The notes under the pieces are model-generated. The model was not told the DNA's origin, made no database searches, and saw only the letters and a program-made list of their open reading frames with translations. Below are positions 23,499 to 34,354 of a stretch of DNA of 64,000 bases, one piece after another (position 1 is the first letter of the stretch; the number at the start of each line of letters is the position of its first letter). Origin of the DNA: Caenorhabditis elegans (taxonomy: Eukaryota > Nematoda > Chromadorea > Rhabditida > Rhabditidae). Position numbers and translations under genes: made by a program. The DNA lies in assembly GCF_000002985.6 (NCBI RefSeq), contig NC_003283.11, forward strand, positions 12,276,001 to 12,340,000, read 5' to 3'.

Positions 23499-26400
23499 CG
23501 CAGTTTTTAGTTGATGATGAAGAGATGATGATGATGAAGATGATAACATCTTCTCTTTTTCTTCTCCTATTAACATCGTCACAGTACATGCTTGATTTTG
23601 ATTTGATTGATCATGACAAAGATTAGTTTTACACATTTTTGGGTTCTAGGTTTCTTTATTATTTGTTTGAGTCTAGGGAATTTTCTTGTGTACACAAGGT
23701 TTTTTGTCGTGTAAGTCAACATTGTTTGTTTTCTGAAAATCTTTAAACAATTAAAAACTTCGATTTTTGATCAGTCGAAAAAACGCATATTTATCAACAA
23801 AAAAAAACAGTTGAAACTGCCAAAATGTGCTCGAACTCTTATCAGAAATTTTTGTGGTTATTTTTATAAAACGTTAGTAGAAGCTAGAAGTATACCATAC
23901 ATTTTGCGAGCTTTATTTTGTTTTAAAGTCTACCTACAAAATTACTTTTTACTTGTTCCAAAACATACAAGGCTAATTTCAAGAATTTATAATTGATTGA
24001 GATTTTTCGGTAAGTACATAACTGTCACTACACTATTTAGAAGTTATGTAGACTTGAAAATTGTGAAAATTAAATTTCATAATTTCATAGTTTTTTTTTC
24101 AAATTTCAGCAAGACTATAGCAGCAAAACTTCAAACATACTATATTCCAATTTTACATCTTCCACCTATAATTTCTTTCAAGGTAACTCTTGACAAAAAA
24201 AGTTTATTTTCAATTGGTTTCACTTTCCTTATATTTCCAACCGCAAAACACCCGAACCATTGCTGATGATTACGTGAAAAGATTCGTTTCCTTTACTCTC
24301 GTGTCTTCTTTCTTTTTGCGCGACTCTTCATTTCTTTACCATCTCATCTTTTCCCATGTCCAGTCTGTCGCCTCCATGGTATGTACAGTACGTCGTAAGA
24401 CACTATCTAAGACGCAGGTTGTTGAAGGAATTCCTTACCATGAGACAGTGCGAAATTTAATGGAGACACAGTGTCATCTAGAGTCTTCCTCTCGTTCTCT
24501 CTCATCTCTCATCTTTTGGTATGCGATGCAATACAGAAGTGTTTTGTTTCTCTTTTTTTTGATAAATCTTTTCTGAATCTGTTTCTTAAAAAACTCAAAC
24601 CCTGAACTCACACAAAACGTACTTTATCCTTCTCCAATCACATTTTCGACCAAATATTTTACGACACTTTAACAACCCGCCGTCTTCTTTTTTCACCTTT
24701 CCACTTCCTATTTCCTTTCAACCCATTTTCCAATAACTTTCATGAAAAAAACCTTCTTTGTCCTCCGATTTCCAGCATTTTTGCTGTTGTTGTTTTTTCT
24801 TCAGACACTCTCCGTTCTATTTTCTGACCGGTCCGTTATTTTATCATTTTTGTCTTCTGAAACATAGGCATAACATGCAACAAACAACCAAAAAGCGGCT
24901 GACCGGAAACGGCAAATTAGTCACTGTAATGGCATGCTGATGGTGTCTGACAGGTGGCCCATTATGGGTATCACAAGATATTGGTAGTTATCGTATAGCC
25001 AATTCCATTTTTAACCACCTGATTAGAAAAAGAAGAAGGTTATATAACCTTCAACAGTTGCAAGATGTCTTTCTTTCTCAGAATTTTCAACTTTTTTTCA
25101 TCTTTTTTCAACTTCTACCTTATCTGTGTCTCCAATTCAACATTCCATATTTTTTCTTTTCTTCCTCTTCGCTTACTCGTTGTCGACAGAAAAAAAAACA
25201 TTGATTGATCATCACATCATTCTCATTTTCTCACTCTCTCCTTCTTATTTGATTACACCCATTTTTAGTGTGTCTCTATTGTTTGAAAATATAAAAACTC
25301 TTATTAATGATGTTTACACGAGTATGTGGGCGTAGTTATCACAAACTGAAAGGCTAAATTTTATCAATTTTTTTGATTAGAAATAAATATTCAAAAAAAA
25401 ATCACATGACAAGCAAAAATCGTTCGGAATTTATTTTTTAAAAAACTAAATATATGAAAATGTGATTAAAATTTGCTTGATGAAACCGAGAAAGAGAAAA
25501 AACGATTCATAGGATTCTTGGAAATTGCTTTCAAAAAAGCTGTAAGCTAAATACTTCACTACTCAAATTATTGTAAAAATGCTTTTAGTAAAAATGCTTT
25601 TTAGTAATTTAACCTGGATTTTTCGAAAACATTTTAAACTTTTTTGTTGTTTTTCTAGTCAAAAATTTCAAACCAGCCACCAACTTCAGGATAATTTCGC
25701 AATTTTAATATCTGCAATTTTTATTACAGCGTCCAACCACACGTTTTATTTTTCCGTAATAGTTTAAATAATAGCCTAAAATTTAGATTTCACAACAAAA
25801 ATATCTGAAACCTCATATATGCTCCATTTGTTCGAATAATTTTAAGATCATTTCTCGACACATAGGTTCCGTGATTTATTCGAAATTGCTCATGACATAT
25901 AAATGTTTCATCTTTTGATCTCACGGACAATAATTCGCCTACCAACATTTTTCCACCATTCCACCAACTGTTTTATCGAAAAATTTCAATACACACCAAA
26001 ACTCTAACCATGATAAGAATGTTGGGGGGAAAGGGGAAAGTGTATATGATTATAATGATAGTGCCCTTCTTTTTTCTTAAACAATCTTTTTCTCTCTTTC
26101 TCTCTTTCCAAATGTGCATTCACTCTTTGATTTATCAAAAAATTTGTTAAGAGAAAAGTGAAGGAATTTTCAATTTTTAGAGCAAACGCCTGCATCACTG
26201 ACATTTAACACAAGACTAGAAATGTCACGTGAATTCTAGATGAAAGCTTTTTATACTCAAGAATGGGTGTTTTTTGTCTGAAATATTTGGAATAACATTG
26301 TAAGGCACGGAGGAGGACGGTCAGGCGGAATTTCGCTTTTTTTAGTTGAAAATGTTTTTTTTTCTTTTCTTCTCGAATTTTCTGCCAGATGATCATATAC

Positions 26401-26579
26401 CGTTATCATCCCGTGACAATCGTTATCACTTATCTTTTTTTGTTATTAATCTTATTAGTTATCCAATCAAAATGTCATTACAGAAGTGTGAAGAGCAGAA
26501 AAAGGCAATTAATCGAACAGTACACATTCGGGATTGCTCTATGAGTTTATTCACTGTTCCCCTCCGCTTTCTCCACTAA

Positions 26580-29500
26580 ATGGACTCGCCGGGCTCAGCG
26601 CGCGGCGACGTCACTTCACGGCTGCCCGTCCATCTACAACAGCCATCATCATCGAGTTTCTCTGATCCAGAAGTGTTCACGTCTACACATAACATCAGAC
26701 CTGGACAAACGTTTGTTTCAGTGCAAACTCTCACAAAAGAATCGTTTCATGTGGCTATTAGCGTAAGTTTTGTTTTTCGCTGATATTTGGAACTAGATAA
26801 GCATTCAATGAAAAAGGGTTTTAGGTTCTCAATAGGCGAAGAATTGGTTGTAATTGTTAGTCTTAAAAAACTACAACTGGAAATAGTGTAACCTAGAATG
26901 TTACAAATACTTTCACTCATTCATATTTGCCAGATCAAAGAATGAAACTGCAGCATGATGCAGTTTGAAAAAAACTAATAAAACAGATTTGGAAGAGCTA
27001 TGAACTTTAACAAAATGCATATTATTTTCAGTCCAAAACGAAAGTACACGATGTTCTCTGGAAATGCGGCGAACGTCTGTCACTGTCAGATGACAAGCTA
27101 TTTGGCTTAGCATTTCGACAACCAACCGAAGGAATAGGAGGTGATCAGCCTCGTCATGAGTATTACTTTTTGGATCCAGCGGCCAAAATTATGAAGTATG
27201 CTCAGAAACAACCGAGATTCGCGAACTGGGTAAGTTTTATATTGTTTTCAAGAAGAGTACATTAAGTGTTAAAACGTATTTCCTATTTCAGCATTCAAAG
27301 TCGAGTGAAAATCGACCAATATTGGTGCTTTATTTTCGAGTGAGAGTATACATTGATCAAGTTGGATTACTATCGTGAGTATATTCTTTTAAACATGTGT
27401 GTTTAAAGGGATTTTGCCGAATTGTTTAGAGTGACCAATTTGTTATTTGCAGATGTCCAAAAGCACGAGAACACTATTACCTGCAATTGAAAGACAACTT
27501 TCTCGATCATTGGGCAGGACGTAATAGCGTGTCAGAAGAAAGATGCTGGTACATGGCTGCACTCGCCCTTATAACTGACAAAGGGAATGACTACCTCGGG
27601 TGAGCGTGTGGTCTAGGCGGGTGTGCGCGCGCTTGTCGTTCAAACCTTGGGGAGGCTTCGTTGGTTCGACCCCCGCGCGTAGTTAAAAGGGTTTTGCAAA
27701 GAAATAAGATCTATGATGAGACTTTCACGACGGTCTTCCGATGTAATACATACCTGTGGATATCTTTACGTGAAGCTGAGATCCTTTTTTCCAAAAAGAT
27801 TTCTCATTAAATAAATTGTTATTTTTCATCAGAAAAGTTATCAAACCTAATAAAATTATTTTCTAGATACTTCCGCGCCGAACAGTATTTTCCGTTATGG
27901 GTGATAAACGAGCGTGGTCTGGAATACATTCGAAATAATCTACCCGCGGCATGCGAGGACATTATCAATGAAGGACGTTACAAAGCGATGGAAAAGTTTA
28001 TGATCGAGGCGGGAAGGTCACCGTTCGCACTGAACTGTCATCTCTACGGTTTAAGAAGGCATAAAATGGATAATACGGATAACGCGGTGCTCGGAATCAA
28101 TGCCAAGGGCATTGAGATGTGCGACATTGGGGAAGATGGAGATAGAATTCCATTACGATCATTATCATGGAGTCGAGTAGCAAAATTGTCTTTCAACCGG
28201 AAGAAGATGACTATTATCGGATCAGATGGAACAAAAATGTCTTTGTATGCACAAACAGAACACAAAGCAAAATATCTATTAGAACTTTGTAAAGCTGTGC
28301 ATCAAACTTTATTGGTAATGTCACATCTTCATGCAACGATGGCACCTCCACCAAAACCGTATCTAGAAATGTCAGTAGATGGAATTAGTACATCATCAAC
28401 TAGTGGAATTGGAAGTGGAGATCATGATAAAGGTACGTTTATTAGAAAATGGGATAAATCATAGATTAATTACATTACAGATAGTGATTCACTTAGCAGT
28501 GCGTGTGGAGATCGGTGCCATGGCTCAATGTCTTCGAAGCTCCGTCTTAGAATCAAAATGGATTCGAATCTCGACGTGAAGATCGAGAAGATGGAATTGG
28601 ATCGTAAGTTAATTACTTGAAGTTATATTTAAACAAATAAAAGTTTCAGATATCCGACAAGAGAGAGCTGCATCTCAATCGAGCAAAGCTAGTGATGAAA
28701 GTGAACGGTCTCGACTCGAAGTTCGCCATCAAACTTATCATCCTGCACACGAACTATCTGGAGCTACATCATCAACGTACACAGTTACAACAGCACAAGA
28801 TACAGCAACAAGACCTTCTTCAATGGATAACGCCTCACAAACAATAGAATCGGGAAGCAGTAGAAGTATAGTGGATGTTAATTTCAATAATAAAAATAGA
28901 GAAAGGCACGAGTCATCAACATCGACCAGCGGTACACATGTACTGTTTTCATCGAAGGATGCAACTCCACCAATCGAAACAGCAGTAGTAAGCAGTACAA
29001 TGTCAATGAGTGTACCATTAGATAGTGACACAAATCAATCAATAAACGATCGACTTCTCTCGATGAGTGCAAGTGATCTTCGAGCAATGGCAGAACGATC
29101 ATACTCTCCACCGGCTCAGTGGACAACAAATGTTCCATCGACTGGAAGTTCGTCTCCACCAGAAATGATGGCCCGAGACAAACTTACGAGATCGGAGACT
29201 AGAATTGACTCTCAGAATGAAATGTGGTTGAATCAACCAGTTGAGTCATTCAATGGTGGTGGTACAGCAGGACGGTTTGTGAAGAAAAATTCATCAGGAA
29301 ATAGAAATGCAAACGCCATCAACAGAGTCCATTCCATGCCAAGCCACTATCATGTCAATGGATATTATAGGAACAGCGTAAGTTTTTAGAATTCACAGTT
29401 CAGTCCATAAAGTTTATTAATTTTCAGAATCAAATATTGACATATGAAGATGCTCCAATTCATCATGGACCAACATTATTGACCCATGCACAATCTCTCC

Positions 29501-30348
29501 ATGTTCCCGGAACTGTAGCTCGTCCACGAAATCCACCACCCTACGAATCAACATTTCAACCAATATTTGCTGTTGGCCCAAAAACATCCTCTTCGCCACC
29601 TCCACAATCACAACCATCACTAACTGCTTCAACTGGACCGCTTCCTGCAGAAATAGCTGGAGACCGACAAGCATCTTTCCCACCAGCAAGTGTCACTCCA
29701 ACACAGTTCTTGGAAGAAGCTGGCGCCTTTTCCACTGAGAAAATGGAAAATTATCCATTGATTTTACAACTTCTCAAAGAGCACAGACAGAGCCAAGGCC
29801 AATTAAATGCAATTACAATGACAAATGGAATTTATAATAGTTCACAAGCTGGAATTCTATCTCATAATCGGAGACCATCTTCATGCAATGATTTAAGTTC
29901 GTTAGATGGCGGTGTTATCAATGGAGGAGCTTGTAAGTTAACAATTACTTAAAACTTTAAAAATATTATATTTATTTTCAGTCGTCCTCCCAACCCATCG
30001 AGGTGATTACTACTTTGATTCTGCCACGCTTTCGCAGAATCTACATTTATCGAGCTTTGTACCAATGACAACTTCAACAACTACAACCTCTTCTGCCACT
30101 ATGACATCATCACTTATCACAGCTTCATCCCATCAGCAACCACTTCAACCGAGTCAACAACATCATCAACAGTTGCAACATCAGCAAAGTATCAAGCCAA
30201 CAAATAACTTTGCTAGAATCGAACAACATAATGGGTTAGTATTTCAAATATTGGTGAAGAATTTTCTTTAATTTACATATATATTTTCAGCGACTTAATC
30301 CTACCACCACCTCCTCCATATCAACAACCACAACAGTTGGTCAACTAG
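26580..30348 (+). CDS. FERM-domain protein with two PPxY motifs (FRMD/Expanded-like)
   Basis: Ten exons: 26580-26762, 27032-27229, 27292-27374, 27453-27599, 27867-28432, 28481-28603, 28650-29377, 29428-29932, 29982-30234 and 30291-30348, giving 947 residues with consistent phase. FERM lobes span about residues 44-350. The N-lobe is recognised from VSVQTLTKESFHVAIS, the middle lobe from ILVLYFRVRVYIDQVGLL and HYYLQLKDNF, and the PH-like C-lobe from LGINAKGIEMCD to KYLLELCKAVHQTLL. FERM domains tether membrane proteins to the cortex. The remaining 550 or so residues are Ser/Thr/Pro/Gln-rich and disordered, with PPPY at RNPPPYES and at the very C-terminus (PPPPPYQQPQ). These are WW-domain ligands. 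The nearest animal groups are FRMD4/FRMD6 and Expanded. The C. elegans frm number is not recalled securely, so no symbol is given. Confidence 0.85.
27602..27684 (+). pseudogene. tRNA-like relic with intact A and B boxes in a FERM-gene intron
   Basis: TGGTCTAGGCGG at 27609-27620 fits the Pol III A box and GGTTCGACCCC at 27663-27673 fits the B box. Their spacing of 54 bp is typical of tRNAs with a long variable arm (Leu/Ser). The T stem has one mismatch and the acceptor ends do not pair, so it is probably a tRNA pseudogene. It starts right at the donor of FERM exon 4. Confidence 0.35.
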
Positions 30349-31489
30349 AAATAATTAAATAATCAGCACAAAAGCTCACAGTTCAAGACATCATCATCAT
30401 TTCCGACACGTGGTTCTGCAATTCTCAGTGATTCTTTTTTCAACAATTTATATATCTGTTGTTTTCCAGTTTTTCGTAGAAATGTTCGTATAGAAGACTT
30501 GCCCAGCCCTCCCAGCTCACCTATATTGCATATTATTTGTACGGGTGTAGAAGTGAAAGTTCTGCTCTTTTTATAATCTTTTCATTTTCAATCAAGCGTA
30601 CTTTCATACTCTCCTGTTTGAATAATACGCTTCTTTTTGAATTCCAAAATGTCAATGCTCAACAAAAAACCATGCTCAATATCACCCTTGTTTTCTTTTT
30701 TGCCTATTCTGTACAATTTATTGTTTTTTTTGCTCTCACTTATTCCACCCTCCCACAAAAACCTTGCCATATTGGTGATTTGCCTCTCTATATTTTTCAA
30801 ACTTTCCGACAATTTTTGTGTGCTTGTGTGCTGCTCATTTTTCCTCCGCCGTTTCCCCATAGACATTTCTCATGTGTTCCGAACTTCCAACAACGCCTCG
30901 TTTCTTCTTTTTTGTGTTTGCAAGTCATAATCATCAACGAACCCTTAGCATCAAACAATAAACGGGAGAATTTTTTTATTAAATTTAAAAATGTTGCATT
31001 TTAGGAACATTCTATACAAGCTAACTCGATGATAACAACTGTTGGAACTAGAATTTATCAATTGATTTTTCTCAATTTTCCAGTTTATATGTTCGATGGA
31101 ACCTCCAGATATTTTGGAACAATGTTCTAGATCCCAATTTATTCGGGCTTTAAAGTCAAAGATCTTTGTGATCCTCATGACACAATAGACAATTTCCTTA
31201 CGGAAAAATTCAGAGAAACCTATTTTCAAAAATTCTACTCAACAATCACATTTGCTTCCTTTCTGAAATAAACATCGATTCTGAAGTATTTTCGGTTCGA
31301 TGAGTATTCGCATTGATGTCTATGAGTACATTGTTGGAAACTGATCCCCTCACATATTTTTCGAAATCTACGTGCAGAATTCATGATATTTCATAATTAT
31401 TTTCACACCTTTTTTCCTAAAATTGTCTGGGATTCAGAATAGGCTTAACGAATTCTTCTTTTTACTGAAATTTCTATTAATATTTCAAA
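30349..31489. other. 3' UTR of the FERM gene and spacer to the receptor gene
   Basis: Pyrimidine-rich sequence. AATAAA at 30957-30962 would give the FERM mRNA a 3' UTR of about 600 nt. No exon was seen. Confidence 0.4.
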
Positions 31490-32658
31490 ATGAACGGAAA
31501 CCTAACTACTTTCATTTCTTCTGTTATTTATGGTATTCCATCCGTAGCACTTTATATCACAACTTGCATAGTTATTATCAAAAACAATAAATTATTTGAT
31601 TCATCGTTTTACCAAATTTTTATGTTTGACGGATTTATGAACATTTTCACCTACATAATGGGACTCGTCTTCATGCGACTTACCAGTATAACGTGTTATA
31701 ACTGTTTGATGGCACCAATTTTCAGACACATAGGTTAGTTCCACGGTGAAAAATTTCGTGCATATACTACTGAAACCTAGCTAAAAAAAATACTTGATTT
31801 TAAACGACCGGTAGTAGATTTCATAAAATTTAGTTTCCAGGTAATTTTTTGCCCTTAACATTTATGGGTACAATGGCTTATCATATGGCATATGTTCAAT
31901 ACGCTTTAACAACTCTTGTTTCTTTGAATCGGTTGACAGTATTGTTTAAGTATAACATTTTCGAACCGGTAAATCAATCTACGACGAATTCAAAGACACA
32001 AATAGAATTTCAGATTTGGAAAAAAATTACATGGTTATTTATTCTAGTTGCTTATTTTGTTCCCTTTCTCAACACTCATATTATTTTTCAAAATAAATTC
32101 ACAATTGACTATCTCAACGAAAGCGACTCTTACACATTGCAAACCCCAAATATGGTGGGCGGAAACTTTTACAAAACAAAAAAAAATAAAAATAAATAAA
32201 TAAATAACTTGATTGAGGTTTCAGCCATTCATAGAAATTTACAATGTATTAATTCCATTTATGTGCATTTGTATGGCAATTTCAATTCTTTCCAATACTA
32301 CAAGTGTCATATTTTTACGAAATCTGAATATTCAAAGAAAAAAAGCGGAAACAAACTTTTTACTCATAATGTCTATAACATGTTTAGTCCAACTTATTGG
32401 AACAATAATTTCTATTGCTTTATTGAAGTGCAACTATTGTTCTATGTTATCATATCTTACAATGGTTCTACCATTTGTTAGTGACGGTTTATCTTTGGTG
32501 CAACCTTGGCTGTTGATTTGTTTTAGTAAAACTGTGAGGGTTGAAATATAGTCTCAAGAATGTTATATCCTGATTTTCAGATGAGAAAAGAAATTTTGAT
32601 ATTGTTTGGTATAAAACCTAAAGCAACGATTCTCCAAGTACGATCTTTGACAAACTAA
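31490..32658 (+). CDS. Serpentine chemoreceptor of the Srg superfamily (srv-like)
   Basis: Five exons: 31490-31733, 31841-31968, 32014-32154, 32225-32533 and 32581-32658, giving 299 residues. About seven hydrophobic segments are seen. The block SFYQIFMFDGFMNIFTYIMG followed by RLTSITCYN, the LVSLNRLTVLF after TM3, and the short basic tail MRKEILILFG fit the Srv/Srg receptor pattern. Role: a putative chemosensory GPCR; ligand and expressing cell unknown. AATAAA at 32802 lies within the 3' UTR of the convergent Clc-like gene. The choice of srv over srg is a judgement from pattern only. Confidence 0.8.
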
Positions 32659-32848
32659 GTTATGAAAATGCGAGTGTATGGAAAGACACAAATTATTTTT
32701 AAAATTCCAATTTGATTTTGAAACTTCTTGTTTTACATTTATTAATTGAACATTATTTACATTCATTATTAAGATCAAATTGTTAAAAACCCGTATTTCA
32801 AAATAAAGAGATCAAATCACAGAATTTTTAAATTGAGAGCATATCAGT
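32659..32848. terminator. Overlapping 3' UTRs of convergent srv-like and Clc-like genes
   Basis: The plus-strand gene stops at 32658 with AATAAA at 32802-32807. The minus-strand gene stops at 32849 with AATAAA at 32743-32738. The two 3' UTRs should overlap in antisense by about 100 nt. Confidence 0.55.
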
Positions 32849-34342
32849 TCACATACTGCTGTCATCGTCAATCACTACAAATGGCCGATGTGATTGATGA
32901 TTTACTCTTCCAGTTTTTAGAATTAGCCCATTGTTTTTCCATCTGAAAACCTTTATTTTACTCTTGAAAGTTGTTTTATTAGACGAAAGTTACATGTTTA
33001 GAAAAATCCGCAAATCAGATTAAACTTACTTTGTCTGCTCTCTGTACTCTTTTCGACTTGTGCAACAAACGTCGTGTGCATGTTTTGAAGTGATGAGGAA
33101 GTAGGCACAAAAAATTGAAAAGATGAATGCAGCAATTAATAGCATGGAACCAAACATATGCATGTACGTTGCAATGCCAAGACGCTTCTGGAATTTGAAA
33201 AAAAAAATAAAAAGATGACATCAATTTTTTTTCGAATTTTTACATAAATGGGTCCAATGGATCCTCGTTCTCTTCTCGATAAAACTTCTTGGTGTGGCTC
33301 AGATTGTTCTTTTGTAAAAATTGGTTTCTGATTAAAAGCAAATATGTAGATAATATCTGCTAATAAAGAACATGCTCCGGTCATAAAGACACCAACTACA
33401 TAAAGTAGTGCATTTGGTGGAAAACATGGAGAACAGGAGCCAATCAGGATGGAGATTAGTCCGAAAACAAAAGTGAAAACTGCGAAGAAAATTACACCTT
33501 TGTGATGAGCTGAAATTAATTTTTTTTTGGTTTCATGAAGAATATAAAATCAACTTGTATCTTCAGTAATTTTGTGTTTGGACAGTAAAATCTAATTTAT
33601 TGTTACCGCATATTCTAGATCAGAAAATACTAAATTACAAAAAATAGCATTACAGTCCTAGAATTTAAGACAGAAAATCAATTGAATTAATAGCATGGAA
33701 CCAAACATGTGTATGTACGTTGCAATGCCAATACGCTTCTGTATCCAGAAAGAGAAAATTGATCAACAAATTATTGAACTACTACGCTCACACTCTAATT
33801 ATTTTAAAAAATAACTTGAACCTGCATTTGGTAAATCAGTTTTATATAGTTTCTAGTTTATCTTTCTAACAAAGAAAAAAGTAAGTTTCGGCACATGAAA
33901 AGCATTAAAATATTGTTAACTTACGTAGAAACCGATGTAACAAAAGCTCTCTGGCCTCTTCATCTCCTTTTTCAAGAGCAACTCTTAATGATGCTTGAAC
34001 CGAAGAATCCATCTTACTATCACATCGATCACCTTAAACTTGTTTTATTTAGAAAACAAAAGCAGAAAAAAGGTACCTCGAAGTTCTGCTTGATCTTCAT
34101 GTAACGGAATTAAAGTTTCATGATGTACAATACAATCCCACCAAAGACCGTGATGATGTGATAAATGAGAACGAGGAAAATCAACTACCTACAAAATTGA
34201 CATTTAAAAAAAACCAGAATTTTATTGACTAGAAACTTACTTCCCAAAGAGGACTAAACAACGAGAACGCAGTTAATATTAGCCCGGAAACGATTAAGAA
34301 TATTGAAGTGACTAATAGAAATTTGTACATAATTAATGGCAT
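32849..34342 (-). CDS. Clc-like (claudin-like) four-transmembrane protein
   Basis: Six exons: 34241-34342, 34077-34188, 33925-34032, 33244-33509, 33030-33187 and 32849-32942, giving 279 residues with matching phases. TM1 is MYKFLLVTSIFLIVSGLILT. An extracellular loop follows with GLWWDC and GDRCDSK, then TM2 (GVIFFAVFTFVFGLISILIG), TM3 (ALLYVVGVFMTGACSLLADI) and TM4 (HMFGSMLLIAAFIFSIFCAY). The cytoplasmic tail is polar. The W-W-x-C loop, the QASLRVALEKGDEEARELLL block and the four-TM plan match the nematode Clc-like family (Pfam Clc-like, distant claudin relatives), about 250-290 residues. Function is unknown; it probably acts at the plasma membrane. A CAG acceptor 12 bp before the ATG suggests trans-splicing, though a further upstream exon cannot be ruled out. 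Confidence 0.8.
33685..33741 (-). pseudogene. Relic copy of exon 5 of the Clc-like gene, inside its own intron
   Basis: A 57-bp block matches 33134-33190 (first part of the exon at 33030-33187 plus its AG) at 54 of 57 positions and in the same orientation. It keeps an acceptor and reads KRIGIATYIHMFGSMLLI, against KRLGIATYMHMFGSMLLI in the real exon. No donor follows, a stop comes soon after, and it lies before exon 4, so it cannot be spliced in correctly. Confidence 0.9.
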
Positions 34343-34354
34343 TCCGTGGTTACT

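Larger units (their letters stand above)
17803..26579. other. Long non-coding block upstream of the FERM gene
   Basis: Nearly 8.8 kb without an exon pair I can support. Open frames here are short, biased (Phe/Ser/Leu from pyrimidine tracts) and lack flanking splice sites. GC-richer islands with CT-rich tracts occur near 19.2-19.8, 20.8-21.4, 22.3-23.1 and 24.3-24.6 kb. They could be enhancers or untranslated first exons of the FERM gene. A GAA repeat lies at 19135-19154, a G15 tract at 23484 and GATGAT repeats at 23511-23545. Confidence 0.45.
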
